From Thioclava nitratireducens (GTDB taxonomy: Bacteria > Pseudomonadota > Alphaproteobacteria > Rhodobacterales > Rhodobacteraceae): DNA of 64,000 nucleotides. Numbering within the stretch: position 1 is the stretch's first letter; the number at the start of each line of letters is the position of its first letter. The DNA lies in the NCBI RefSeq assembly GCF_001940525.2, contig NZ_CP019438.1, positions 124,001 to 188,000 on the forward strand, given 5' to 3'. The position numbers and the translations under genes are program-made. This document shows positions 33,433-41,722 of the stretch, piece by piece. A model generated the notes under the pieces. It saw nothing but the letters and a program-made list of their open reading frames with translations, made no database searches and was not told the DNA's origin.

Positions 33433-34179
33433 TCAGATGACGAAAAAGACCAGCGTCAACACCGCACCGATCGCTACAATCAGCCCACGAAGATACTCGG
33501 TATGCCGGATTCTGCGCGCCTGATGCGCCCCAATATAGCCGCCCAATGTGGTCGAGACGGCCAACACGGCAGCGGAGTCCCAAGCGATCAGGCCAGCGCT
33601 CGCGTAAGCTGTGACGGAAACCAGCGAGAGAACGGCGGACAGAAGATTCTTTAGACCGTTCATGCCGTGGAGATTGCGAAAGCCGATGAGACTGAACATC
33701 GCGAGAAGCATAATTCCTACCCCGCCGTTGAAGTAGCCGCCATAGCCGGAAACGAGAAAGATCGCGACAGCCGAAAGCACCGGTCCTACCTTCACGCCGC
33801 GGGCCTGCACCATCGCCACGAGACGAGGCCCTGCAGCGAAGAGCAATGTCGCGGCGAAGATGAGCCACGGCACGATGCCGACAAAAGCTTCTCCGGAGGT
33901 AATCAGCAACAGACCGGCCCCTGTAAGTCCGCGAAGAGCCGCAGTTCCTACCACGCCTGCGAGGCCAAGACTTCCCTCGGCACGAATGTCGTTCCGGAAC
34001 GCCCAGGTACTTCCAATATATCCCGGCAGCGCTGTCAGCGTCGCAGTGGCATTTGCCATCACGGGCGGGACACCTAGCCAGACCAAAGCTGGAAAGCTGA
34101 GAAGCGTGCCGCCACCCGCGATCGCATTAACCATTCCGGCCATGAGACCTGCTAAGACAAGTAAAACGATGGAGAGCAT
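33433..34179 (-). CDS. TauE/SafE-family sulfite exporter-type permease
   Basis: A 248-residue membrane protein with eight predicted helices and the two characteristic repeats of TauE/SafE: the N-terminal GLMAGMVNAIAGGGTLLSFPAL and the C-terminal GYFNGGVGIMLLAMFSLIG...NGLKNLLSA. Members export sulfite or organosulfonates. The neighbours (GntR regulator at 33290, Rieske oxygenase gene) allow a role with sulfur compounds, but the substrate is not proven. Confidence 0.88.
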   Translation of the reverse strand: MLSIVLLVLAGLMAGMVNAIAGGGTLLSFPALVWLGVPPVMANATATLTALPGYIGSTWAFRNDIRAEGSLGLAGVVGTAALRGLTGAGLLLITSGEAFVGIVPWLIFAATLLFAAGPRLVAMVQARGVKVGPVLSAVAIFLVSGYGGYFNGGVGIMLLAMFSLIGFRNLHGMNGLKNLLSAVLSLVSVTAYASAGLIAWDSAAVLAVSTTLGGYIGAHQARRIRHTEYLRGLIVAIGAVLTLVFFVI

Positions 34180-34374
34180 GAAACGATCCTTGAAGTGATG
34201 GACCTACTACATACACCTCGTGGGATTTGGTCTGCGAATTGGTCTGCTTCGCTAACCCGTCTCGCTGCTCGGCGTCTGTTCAGAGCGTCGTAAACCTCGC
34301 TCACGAACACACCTTCTTGCCTACGACTATCCCCGCTGCGCTGTGCGCGAGAAAGGTTAAGACCTCATTCTTAC

Positions 34375-34686
34375 TTGATAAAATCAAGAGACATAGATCT
34401 GCCGGTCGAAATGCTTTCGAACTCGGTCTTGGGCGACGACACCATCTCAACTGTGCCCGAGCCGTACTTCCGCGAGAACGCTCCGGGAACGCCGAAGGAC
34501 GCCTTGACCATGCAGAAGAATTTCGAGGGTGACGAACCCGGCTGTAATCAGGGTCCCATCTACGATTACAAGGGCGACCTGCACACCGGAGTCTATGAAT
34601 TAGTGCCGGGCGTTCTTCACGGGAGCCGGCACTGTCCACGTCAGCCGGTCGATACCATTCGCGAAAGCCACTGGGCGAATTCGTAG
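34375..34686 (+). other. Unassigned ORF with coding-like base use
   Basis: This 103-residue frame uses G/C at most third positions and is rich in acidic and aromatic residues (EPYFRENAPGTPKDALTMQK, GPIYDYKGDLHTGVYELVPG), unlike the shadow frames. No protein family is recognised. The last 15 residues overlap the Rieske gene on the other strand. It may be a fragment of a lost gene or a small novel gene. About 190 bp to its left hold nothing identifiable. Confidence 0.3.
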
Positions 34687-35792
34687 TTCGGGCGTTCGAG
34701 ATGCGAGAGGGGCCCGGGCTTGGCAAAGCGGCTTTGCATACCTTTCCAGACTTTTTCGGTGCAGCCCTTGTCTTCCGCGTTCACCTCGTCGAGCAGTGTC
34801 TTGAGAGCGGCGAGATGGGCCTCCGCGTCCGGATCTGCGAGGAAATCGGGCGAGAGACCGCCGCCATATAGAATCTTCACGTGATCGGGCCCGTCAGGAC
34901 GCAGAGAAAGATACCAGAAATAGCCCGGGGTGAGCGTGATCATCAGCGACGGGTAAATCGCCAGCAGCCAGGTGCGGCGGCGGTCGTCACCTTCCAGGAC
35001 GGTGTTGGACGGATGCGCCAGTGCCAGCGGCACGGAATCGGCTTTGAGGATGTGGTGAAAGTTGAAATTCGCGAAACCTTCAGGGCAGACCATGTCGCTG
35101 AGCCTGCTCGCGCCGCCGATCGTCCCCACGTGGCAGACCGGCAGGTGGTAGCTCTCCATGAAGTTCTCGGCGAGAATCTTCCAGTTGGTGTTCCAGCGAT
35201 GCTCCTCGCGGAACGTCTCGCGATAGCTCGCCATATCAAGGTAGCCGACAAGATCGTCCACCTCGGAATAGATCTCCTGGGGCTCCGCCAGATCAGGATC
35301 GAGGGTCAGCATGATCCAGCCCTTCCAATCGACGCAGCGGACCGAGGGCAAGCCCGAACTTTCCTTGCAGAAAGAGTCGTTCATCTCCATTGCCGGAGCG
35401 CCGCGGAGAGATCCGTCGAGCGAATAGGTCCAGGCGTGATAGGGGCAAGTGATGACTCGCACGGTGCCGCGACCTTGCAGCAGCGTCGACATCCGGTGGC
35501 GACAGACATTCGACACCGCTCGCAGCGCTCCCTTGGCGTCGCGCAGCACGATGATCGGCTCGCCGGCAACCTCGGTCGTCAAGTAGGCGCCCGGTCCGTC
35601 GAGCGATTCAGCGCGCCCGACGCAGACCCAGCTCTTCGCGAAGATCCGCTCCTCTTCGACGGCGAGAAACTCCTTTGAGGTGTAGACGGAGCTTGGCATT
35701 GCAAAGGCGCGCTCGAACGGGACCGCCACATTGGCGGCGAGTTCGGCGACAGGATCGATCCGAGGGATGGTGACGGGAGTGTTCTCGTTCAT
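34641..35792 (-). CDS. Rieske non-heme iron oxygenase, large subunit
   Basis: A 383-residue protein with the Rieske [2Fe-2S] motif C-x-H near residue 97 (CRHRMS) and C-x-x-H near 116 (CPYHAW), and the mononuclear iron site (ENFMESYHLPVCH, about 210-221). It resembles the GbcA/CntA type that attack quaternary ammonium compounds and related carboxylates. It needs a separate reductase, which is not in the window. Start 35792 is preferred because GGAG lies at 6-7 bp, over a Met four codons upstream. Confidence 0.88.
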   Translation of the reverse strand: MNENTPVTIPRIDPVAELAANVAVPFERAFAMPSSVYTSKEFLAVEEERIFAKSWVCVGRAESLDGPGAYLTTEVAGEPIIVLRDAKGALRAVSNVCRHRMSTLLQGRGTVRVITCPYHAWTYSLDGSLRGAPAMEMNDSFCKESSGLPSVRCVDWKGWIMLTLDPDLAEPQEIYSEVDDLVGYLDMASYRETFREEHRWNTNWKILAENFMESYHLPVCHVGTIGGASRLSDMVCPEGFANFNFHHILKADSVPLALAHPSNTVLEGDDRRRTWLLAIYPSLMITLTPGYFWYLSLRPDGPDHVKILYGGGLSPDFLADPDAEAHLAALKTLLDEVNAEDKGCTEKVWKGMQSRFAKPGPLSHLERPNYEFAQWLSRMVSTG

Positions 35793-35994
35793 CGCGGGCT
35801 CCATATCTGGCCCGGAGATGTTCGTTCCGGACCTCTTCTGAATGCCGCCGCTCCTGCTTCGTTGAAAGAAATTTTTCTATTAGTATGGCTTAGGCTCGGA
35901 CTAACCGACTGACCCAAGGTCAAACCGCGCGACGAGCGGAGTTCACGCGCGCAGCAGCGCCTCCACGTTCCGCAAGAGGTCTGCAGACACACCT

Positions 35995-37092
35995 TCAATA
36001 GGACAGATAAGCGCGCAAAATTCGTATGCAGCTCTCGAGTTCGGAGATCGCAATCGATTCGTCGGGTTGATGACCGTCGCGCATGTCGCCTGGCCCCCAG
36101 ACGATCGTGGCAAGGCCGAGTGTTGCGAAAAATCCCGCTTCCGTGCCGAATGCGACGGTGCCGGCGTCCGGCTGCGCAAGGCTAGACGCAAAAGCGCGGA
36201 TTGCCGGGTGCTCTGCGTTGCTGCAAAGACCCGGGTAGCTCCCTGTCTGCGTGATCGTCACATTGCGGGGCACATCGAGGCCCCTCATTATAGAATCGGG
36301 CGTCTCGGCCGCGAGGTGGCGGATCTCGAACAGAAGCTCGGCGCGGTCCGGAACGATGTTCAACGCGCTCCCGCCACGCAAGACCCCGGCATGAATTGTT
36401 GAGAACGGAGGGTCATAACGTCCGTCCCGCGCGCCCTCCTCCATAAGTGTGGACTGCCGCTCCCGGATCGCCTGCAAGAGGTCGGCAGCCGGGTGCAGCG
36501 CGTTCCGAAACCGCGGCGCCATCGCCGAGTGCCCGGCCTCGCCAGTCGCGACAGCACGGTAGCTTGCCTTGCCCTTGTGTCCGGTCACGATCTTCAGCGA
36601 AGTCGGCTCTCCAACAAGACAGAGGTCAGGCCGTCCCAGCGTAGGGATTACCGTATCGATCATCTCGGCTATGCCGCGGCAACCGATCTCCTCATCCCAG
36701 CTGAGCGCGAGGCTCAGAGGCATGCTCTGGGCTTCGACCTTCAGTGATTGCGCGACGGCCAGAACGCAGGCAAGAAAGCCTTTCATGTCGGTTGTGCCGC
36801 GCCCAAAATATCGGCCATCGCGCTCGAAGAGGCCAAAGGCATCTCGCGACCACGCCTGCCCAGCGACCGGCACGACATCGGAGTGTGCAGAGCAGAGCAA
36901 GCCGCCGTCTCCTTCCCCGCGCTTTGCAAGTAGACCCGCCTTCAGGCCATCGGCGGACACGAGCCGCCATGTCGCGAAACCGTGCAACTGCAGGAAGTCT
37001 TCGACCCAATCGACTAATGCGCCGTTGGGCCCGTCCGTGACCGTTGGAAAACCGACGAGCGCTGCGAGGATGTCTTTGGTGGAGAGTTCCAT
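35995..37092 (-). CDS. ArgE/acetylornithine deacetylase-type amidohydrolase
   Basis: This 365-residue M20 peptidase-like enzyme has the dinuclear zinc site: HSDVVPV, the GRGTTDMKGF bridging Asp, the EEIGCRG catalytic Glu, GEPTSL and the C-terminal His (DGHQPDE). The inserted dimerisation domain (about 175-290) is complete. Family members deacylate N-acyl amino acids (acetylornithine deacetylase, succinyldiaminopimelate desuccinylase). Its position with RidA and DUF1028 points to an amide or acyl-amino-acid breakdown route rather than arginine biosynthesis. Confidence 0.88.
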   Translation of the reverse strand: MELSTKDILAALVGFPTVTDGPNGALVDWVEDFLQLHGFATWRLVSADGLKAGLLAKRGEGDGGLLCSAHSDVVPVAGQAWSRDAFGLFERDGRYFGRGTTDMKGFLACVLAVAQSLKVEAQSMPLSLALSWDEEIGCRGIAEMIDTVIPTLGRPDLCLVGEPTSLKIVTGHKGKASYRAVATGEAGHSAMAPRFRNALHPAADLLQAIRERQSTLMEEGARDGRYDPPFSTIHAGVLRGGSALNIVPDRAELLFEIRHLAAETPDSIMRGLDVPRNVTITQTGSYPGLCSNAEHPAIRAFASSLAQPDAGTVAFGTEAGFFATLGLATIVWGPGDMRDGHQPDESIAISELESCIRILRAYLSY

Positions 37093-37095
37093 GGT

Positions 37096-38031
37096 TTACC
37101 TCGTTGCAGCCGCAAAACTGAATTCGCTCGCATCGCTCAAATTTTCACGGACATGCTCAATGAAAGCGGCGACCGTACGTGAGGTTTCCGCTCCCCGGCT
37201 CGTCAGAATGCCCATCTTGAGCAACCGAGGCGCGCCCGAGATCGGCACGAAACGCAGCGTGCCGCCGTCGGGAGCTTGGTCTGTGATCGGCCGGATATTG
37301 GCGATGGAATAACCGAAGTTATTCGCCACCAGTGAGCGCATCACCGCGATATCACGCGTCCGCTCCACGACGCGCGGGCGCTGTCCCGTGGCACCGAAGA
37401 GCGACAGGAAATAGTCGGTGCTCACCGGTAGATCGAGCAGGATCATTGGCAGGTCGACAAGTTCCGAGGGCGCCACTTCGCGCAGCCCAGCCAGAGGATG
37501 ATCCTGCGCGAAATGTGCAACGGGCGGCAGGTCGATCAATGGCTGGAAATCGAGATCGGGGGGAATGTCGAGATCGTAGGTTATCGCCACATCCAACCTC
37601 GCATCCCGCAGCTGCTCAAAAATCTCAGATTGATCGCGTTCGAACTGGTGGAAGACGACCTCGGGATAGGTGTCGATGAAACTGCGGCGCAGTTTCGGTA
37701 GCACGATCTGCGCGAAGGTGATCAGACAGCCCACATGCAGGTCGCCTCGCACTGTGCCGGCCAAGGCGCTCGCCAGATCGCCGAGCGCCTCCGCCCGTGC
37801 GACGGCCTCCCGCGCCCCCTCTAGGAACCGACGCCCCACTTGCGATACGGTCAGGCCATGGGCATGACGCCGATTGAAGAGCGTCAAGCCGACCTCTGCC
37901 TCGAGCTGGCCAATGGCAGCGGAAATCGTGGGCGAAGAGACGTTCAGCTTCTGGGCCGCGAGCGTAATGGAACCACAATCGCAGACAGCGATAAAGTATT
38001 CGAGCTGGCGGAGCGTGATCCGCAACGGCAT
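37096..38031 (-). CDS. LysR-family transcriptional regulator
   Basis: A 311-residue regulator with the LysR winged helix (LRQLEYFIAVCDCGSITLAA, NVSSPTISAAIGQLE) and a two-lobe effector domain. It begins inside the stop of the DUF1028 gene (4-bp overlap) and ends 3 bp before the ArgE gene, so it is translated with both. Unusually for LysR it lies inside, not divergent from, the operon. It probably regulates the surrounding catabolic genes. Confidence 0.88.
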   Translation of the reverse strand: MPLRITLRQLEYFIAVCDCGSITLAAQKLNVSSPTISAAIGQLEAEVGLTLFNRRHAHGLTVSQVGRRFLEGAREAVARAEALGDLASALAGTVRGDLHVGCLITFAQIVLPKLRRSFIDTYPEVVFHQFERDQSEIFEQLRDARLDVAITYDLDIPPDLDFQPLIDLPPVAHFAQDHPLAGLREVAPSELVDLPMILLDLPVSTDYFLSLFGATGQRPRVVERTRDIAVMRSLVANNFGYSIANIRPITDQAPDGGTLRFVPISGAPRLLKMGILTSRGAETSRTVAAFIEHVRENLSDASEFSFAAATR

Positions 38032-38708
38032 CAGTCGTCGCCCGGAACGCCATAGGACGGTGCTGCGCCTGGGTTCAACGCGCGGGTCACGTAATCGTCG
38101 GCCTGCGGACGGTAGCGCGCCCAAAGATCGGACAACGCGGTGATCGGACAGCCCTCGTCGAGCCAGTCGACCCGCAGATCGGCATAGGGCCAGCTTTGCC
38201 GGTCAACGATCAACAGCCCCGCGGAATGCACTGGCCCGGCTTCGCCGCCGGCTTTGAGACCCGCCTTCATCGCCGCGATCAGGCGATCCCCGAAAGGACC
38301 GTCCGCCGCTTCGAAGGCCGCCACCATCTTCGCCGGGATACCATCCCCCGCCAGCATGTTGCCCCCTGCGGCGCAGTCGCGGCCCTCGGCGGAGGCCCAT
38401 ATCCCGAGGGCCTTCGGACCCGAATGAACCGATGTCGCGCCGCGCGCGTCAATTGCGAGAAGCTGGCGATAATCGGGATGATCGTCGCCGTCGCGTGCCG
38501 CGGCCACGGCATCCGCTGCGCCCTCGCCCGCTGCCATCCGGTCCAGCATGATTTTCCCCAGCTCGGGATTGGTCACGTTTTGCGACGAGACCGCGCCGAC
38601 GTCGGCCCGCGCCCGCGCGCAGCGCGCTGCGACCGCCGGTGAAGACGAGGATATTGCAACGCCGAGCTGGCCGCTTTGCGCACATCTGGCTACGATAGAA
38701 AAGGTCAT
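38031..38708 (-). CDS. DUF1028 family protein
   Basis: This 225-residue protein matches DUF1028: it opens MTFSIVARCAQSGQLGVAISS and holds the conserved stretches GAVSSQNVTNPELG, GNMLAG and VHSAGLLIVD. DUF1028 proteins have an Ntn-hydrolase-like fold and are often in operons with amidohydrolases. It lies between RidA and LysR with a 30-bp gap and a 4-bp overlap respectively. The activity is unproven but an amide or lactam hydrolase is plausible. Confidence 0.85.
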   Translation of the reverse strand: MTFSIVARCAQSGQLGVAISSSSPAVAARCARARADVGAVSSQNVTNPELGKIMLDRMAAGEGAADAVAAARDGDDHPDYRQLLAIDARGATSVHSGPKALGIWASAEGRDCAAGGNMLAGDGIPAKMVAAFEAADGPFGDRLIAAMKAGLKAGGEAGPVHSAGLLIVDRQSWPYADLRVDWLDEGCPITALSDLWARYRPQADDYVTRALNPGAAPSYGVPGDD

Positions 38709-38738
38709 GCGTGCTCCGTTTCGCTGCAGAAATCGGGT

Positions 38739-39152
38739 CTAGTCGGGAATTACGGCTGTTGCGTCAATTTCCACCAGCCACTCGGGTCGCGCAAGAGCGA
38801 CCACGACCAGACCGGTGCAAACAGGATGCACACCGCCGATGTATTCGCCCATTGTCCGGTAGACGGCCTCGCGGTGGCGCACGTCGGTAAGGTAGACGAC
38901 AAGTTTGGTCAGATGCGCCATCTCGCCTCCTGCCTCTTCGATGAGCTGGCGGATGTTCTGCATGACCTTGTGGGTCTGCTCGACCGGGTCGTGGCTATCG
39001 ATATTCTTCGCGGTGTCGAGGTCTTGCGGACACTGCCCTCGTAGGAAGATCATCTGCCCACGCGCCACGACGGCCTGCGCGAGATCATTGTCGAGGTTCT
39101 GTTCGGGGTAAGTGTCCTTCGTGTTGAAGGCGCGAATTCGGGTATGAGCCAT
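38739..39152 (-). CDS. RidA family (enamine/imine deaminase) protein
   Basis: A 137-residue RidA/YjgF-type protein with the family features: an RGQCPQDLD loop after the FLRG strand, the helix HKVMQNIRQLIEEAGG, and the TKLVVYLTDVRHREAVYRTMGEYIG segment. The usual catalytic Arg region near the C-terminus is present only in altered form (LARPEWLVEIDATAVI), as in the Rid5-7 groups. RidA proteins hydrolyse reactive enamines or imines made by flavin or PLP enzymes, which suits the neighbouring flavin monooxygenase. Confidence 0.85.
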   Translation of the reverse strand: MAHTRIRAFNTKDTYPEQNLDNDLAQAVVARGQMIFLRGQCPQDLDTAKNIDSHDPVEQTHKVMQNIRQLIEEAGGEMAHLTKLVVYLTDVRHREAVYRTMGEYIGGVHPVCTGLVVVALARPEWLVEIDATAVIPD

Positions 39153-39170
39153 GATGTTTCCCTGTTCGGA

Positions 39171-40454
39171 TCAAGCGGGGCGGGAAGCGGCGCGGGCCGC
39201 TGCGGGATCGGGACGATAAGCACGGTAGCTGGCCTGGATCTCGATGTGATCTGCGAGGTATTTCGCATCATGCCAGACGCCCCAGATGAAGCTGGAGCCG
39301 CGCCCTGAAAGCCATGGTAGGCCGAGGAAATAAACCCCCGATGCGCGCGACACGCCGCGCTGATGCGCGGGCCGTCCCGCCTCGTCAAAGGCATCGACCG
39401 CCATCCAGCCGTAGTCGTTAGCGAAGCCGGTCGCCCAGATGATAGTGGAAATGCCAGCTGCGCGAATGTCGAGCGTCTGCAGCGGATCGGTCACGCAGTC
39501 CGGCATCGCGGCAAGCGCCCGGGCCGATGGCTCGGGAGGCAGGTCGAGTCCGTTGCGGGTCACATAGGCGTCTGCCTCGTCGAGGAGCGCGAGGTAGTTC
39601 TCGTCTCCAAGGCGGACGTTGCGTTCGAGGTCAGGGGCAAAGGACAGCACGCCATTGGCACAAGTCTCGGTGCGTCCGAGAAGGGTGATGCCGTCTTGGG
39701 CAAGCCTGCGGAAATCGACCGTCTGGCCCCCGTTCGCCCCGCTGACCGCGATGGTGACGTGCTCGGCACCAGGGGCGCTCGCTTGCCGGTCCCACTTCCC
39801 GAGCACGCCCAGCCACCAGACGAAGTCGCGGCCACGATAGCTGCGCGGCGGCCGGTCATGCGGTCCGACCGAAAGGAAGACGCGGCGCCCTGCCCGCACC
39901 AGCTCATCCGCGATCTGCGCTCCGGAAGATCCCGCGCCAACAACGAGCACCGCTCCCTTCTGCAGAGCATCCGGATTTCGGTAATCGCTGGAATGTATCT
40001 GGTTAAGCCAATCGGCTTCTGGGACAATCGGAGGGATCACTGGTGTCTGGAAGGCACCGGTCGCAACGACGACGGTTTGCGCCTCGATCGCTCCTTCCGA
40101 CGTGTCCGCGCGATACCCCGGACGCCCGTCCAGCGGCGCGAGCGCCGTCACCTCGACGCCGCTCCGTATCTGACCCGCAAAGCGTTCAGCATAGGCCTCG
40201 AAATAAGCGGCCACATCCTCTTTTCCGACGAATGCGTCAGGAGAGTGGCCCTCGAATTCCATATTCGGAAAGCGATCATGCCAGGCCGGTCCGTTCGCGA
40301 CGAGCGAGTCCCAACGGCGCGTGCGCCAGGACTCGGCGATGCGCGCCCGCTCGAGGACGATATGTGCGATCCGCCGGCGCGTCAGATGCTCACTCATGGC
40401 GATCCCGGCCTGCCCCGCACCAATGACGAGCGTATTGATGTTATCAATCTTCAT
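39171..40454 (-). CDS. Flavin-containing monooxygenase family protein
   Basis: This 427-residue protein has the FAD motif VIGAGQAGIAMSEHL at the N-terminus and the NADPH motif VVGAGSSGAQIADEL at about residue 165, plus the FMO-type segment IIWATGFANDYGW. It resembles flavin monooxygenases that oxygenate amines or heteroatoms. It is the first gene of the minus-strand operon, 18 bp before RidA. The reaction is not known, but an amine or N-oxide step followed by imine hydrolysis (RidA) and deacylation (ArgE) fits. Confidence 0.87.
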   Translation of the reverse strand: MKIDNINTLVIGAGQAGIAMSEHLTRRRIAHIVLERARIAESWRTRRWDSLVANGPAWHDRFPNMEFEGHSPDAFVGKEDVAAYFEAYAERFAGQIRSGVEVTALAPLDGRPGYRADTSEGAIEAQTVVVATGAFQTPVIPPIVPEADWLNQIHSSDYRNPDALQKGAVLVVGAGSSGAQIADELVRAGRRVFLSVGPHDRPPRSYRGRDFVWWLGVLGKWDRQASAPGAEHVTIAVSGANGGQTVDFRRLAQDGITLLGRTETCANGVLSFAPDLERNVRLGDENYLALLDEADAYVTRNGLDLPPEPSARALAAMPDCVTDPLQTLDIRAAGISTIIWATGFANDYGWMAVDAFDEAGRPAHQRGVSRASGVYFLGLPWLSGRGSSFIWGVWHDAKYLADHIEIQASYRAYRPDPAAARAASRPA

Positions 40455-40819
40455 CAGCGCAGTCCCCAGCGGTTTGTTTCGTTGCCCGAAAGTGGCACGA
40501 GGGCCCTCGTCCCGTACCTTCTCGGTATAACCGGGGCAGGTTAACTAAAATAAAGATTTTCGGTAGTATTGATTAGGGAGCGCCTAAGCTAGGCTACCAT
40601 TCACCGCGAAGGGAGCATCGCTCTGTGCGAGCCTTATCCTTTCAGCCCAGTATTCTGTGGTCAGCTCGGAAAATCTGAGCACCGGCCCAGTTCCTTCAAT
40701 CCGAGTTGCCTCGATGCTTTAGGTCTCCCAATCCGGCCTGTTGCGGAAAGGCGGATGGCGTCCGGGACGTGACTGACTTGACACGAAGATCATTGCGCGA
40801 TCGCGGCCGAACCTATAAC
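40455..40819. other. Divergent intergenic region
   Basis: This 365-bp stretch between the monooxygenase gene (minus strand) and nsrR (plus strand) has no gene. The left part is AT-rich (about 40536-40570) and probably holds the minus-strand operon promoter. The NsrR operator lies at its right edge. Confidence 0.4.
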
Positions 40820-40836
40820 AAGTATTTCTGATGCTT
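40820..40836. promoter_or_regulatory. NsrR operator upstream of nsrR
   Basis: AAGTATTTCTGATGCTT has arms AAGTAT / ATGCTT around five bases. It matches TGGTATTTACAATGCGC at 43222 and AGGTATTTACAATGCTT at 44708 in at least ten positions. It lies 18 bp before the nsrR start, which suggests autoregulation. Confidence 0.65.
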
Positions 40837-40854
40837 GTTTGTTGGAGGCACCAT

Positions 40855-41274
40855 ATGCGCCTGACCAGTTTCACAGATTTCGGACTCCGAGCGCTGATGC
40901 GGATGGCCAGCGGGCCGGAGCGTGCCTTCTCGACAGCCGAGATCGCCGATGAATTCGGTATCTCTCGCCACCACCTGAATAAAGTCATTCAGCGCCTGGC
41001 CCGGCACGGCTTCGTGACCACGCGGCGCGGGACCGGTGGCGGCGCAATGCTCGGCCGTCCCGCCCACGAGATTGTTCTTGGAGACCTCGTGCGGCTTCTC
41101 GAGCAGGACCAGGCCATTGTCGAATGTTTTTTGCCTGACGGCGCGTGCTGCATTACCCCCGTCTGCGGCTTGAAGGGCAGACTCCGCGCCGCAGAGACCG
41201 CGTTTTTGGCAGAACTCGATCGTTCGACGCTGGCAGACATCGCCTTGCCGGCCACTGTTTCATCTGCGGTCTGA
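40855..41274 (+). CDS. nsrR: NsrR-type nitric-oxide-sensing repressor (Rrf2 family)
   Basis: A 139-residue Rrf2 protein: an N-terminal winged helix (MRLTSFTDFGLRALMRMASG, SRHHLNKVIQRLARHGFV) and the iron-sulfur cysteines C91, C98 or C99, and C104 near FLPDGACCITPVCGLKG. NsrR loses repression when nitric oxide nitrosylates its cluster. The Met at 40855 fits other NsrR starts better than the frame eight codons upstream. Linked genes (norEF, hemN, globin, hemerythrin) are typical NsrR targets. A degraded relative of its N-terminus occurs at 44428. Confidence 0.9.
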   Translation: MRLTSFTDFGLRALMRMASGPERAFSTAEIADEFGISRHHLNKVIQRLARHGFVTTRRGTGGGAMLGRPAHEIVLGDLVRLLEQDQAIVECFLPDGACCITPVCGLKGRLRAAETAFLAELDRSTLADIALPATVSSAV

Positions 41275-41286
41275 AAGGAGATAGCG

Positions 41287-41586
41287 ATGCGTAACGTGTC
41301 TTTCACCACTGAGGGTTTTACTGTCGACGCAGAACTCGTTGGACGCGCTTTCGGCCTCCCACCAGCCGATGTTCTCGCGAAACTCCGCGACGGCGAGGTC
41401 ACAAGCAGATGCGAGGCCGGTGTCGACGACGATGCCGGCCGATGGCGGCTGACCTTCTACTTTGGCGGTCGCGCTCTACGCCTCGTTGTCGATAAGAACG
41501 GCACGATCCTGTCACGCGGCACCTTTCCCTCACACGCACCCGTTGCGGCTCCGCGCGACCTCGCAACGACACATTCGAAGTCCTGA
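41287..41586 (+). CDS. DUF6522 family protein
   Basis: This 99-residue protein begins MRNVSFTTEGFTVDAEL and has the DUF6522 segment DAGRWRLTFYFGGRALRLVVD. It follows nsrR by 12 bp and probably shares its transcript. A second DUF6522 protein lies at 61457 beside the cbb3 oxidase genes, so the family is tied here to respiration or nitric-oxide defence. The function is unknown. Confidence 0.75.
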   Translation: MRNVSFTTEGFTVDAELVGRAFGLPPADVLAKLRDGEVTSRCEAGVDDDAGRWRLTFYFGGRALRLVVDKNGTILSRGTFPSHAPVAAPRDLATTHSKS

Positions 41587-41722
41587 CCAGCAATTTCCCG
41601 CGGGAAAGAAGCACGACGATCTGCCCCTCCCTCCCCCGCAAGCTCCGCTTCTTGTTGCCGGCGGCGAGTTGTCTAGCGTGACACCCTGCTGAAGGCGCGC
41701 TCCGCCATCAGACGCGCCTTGT

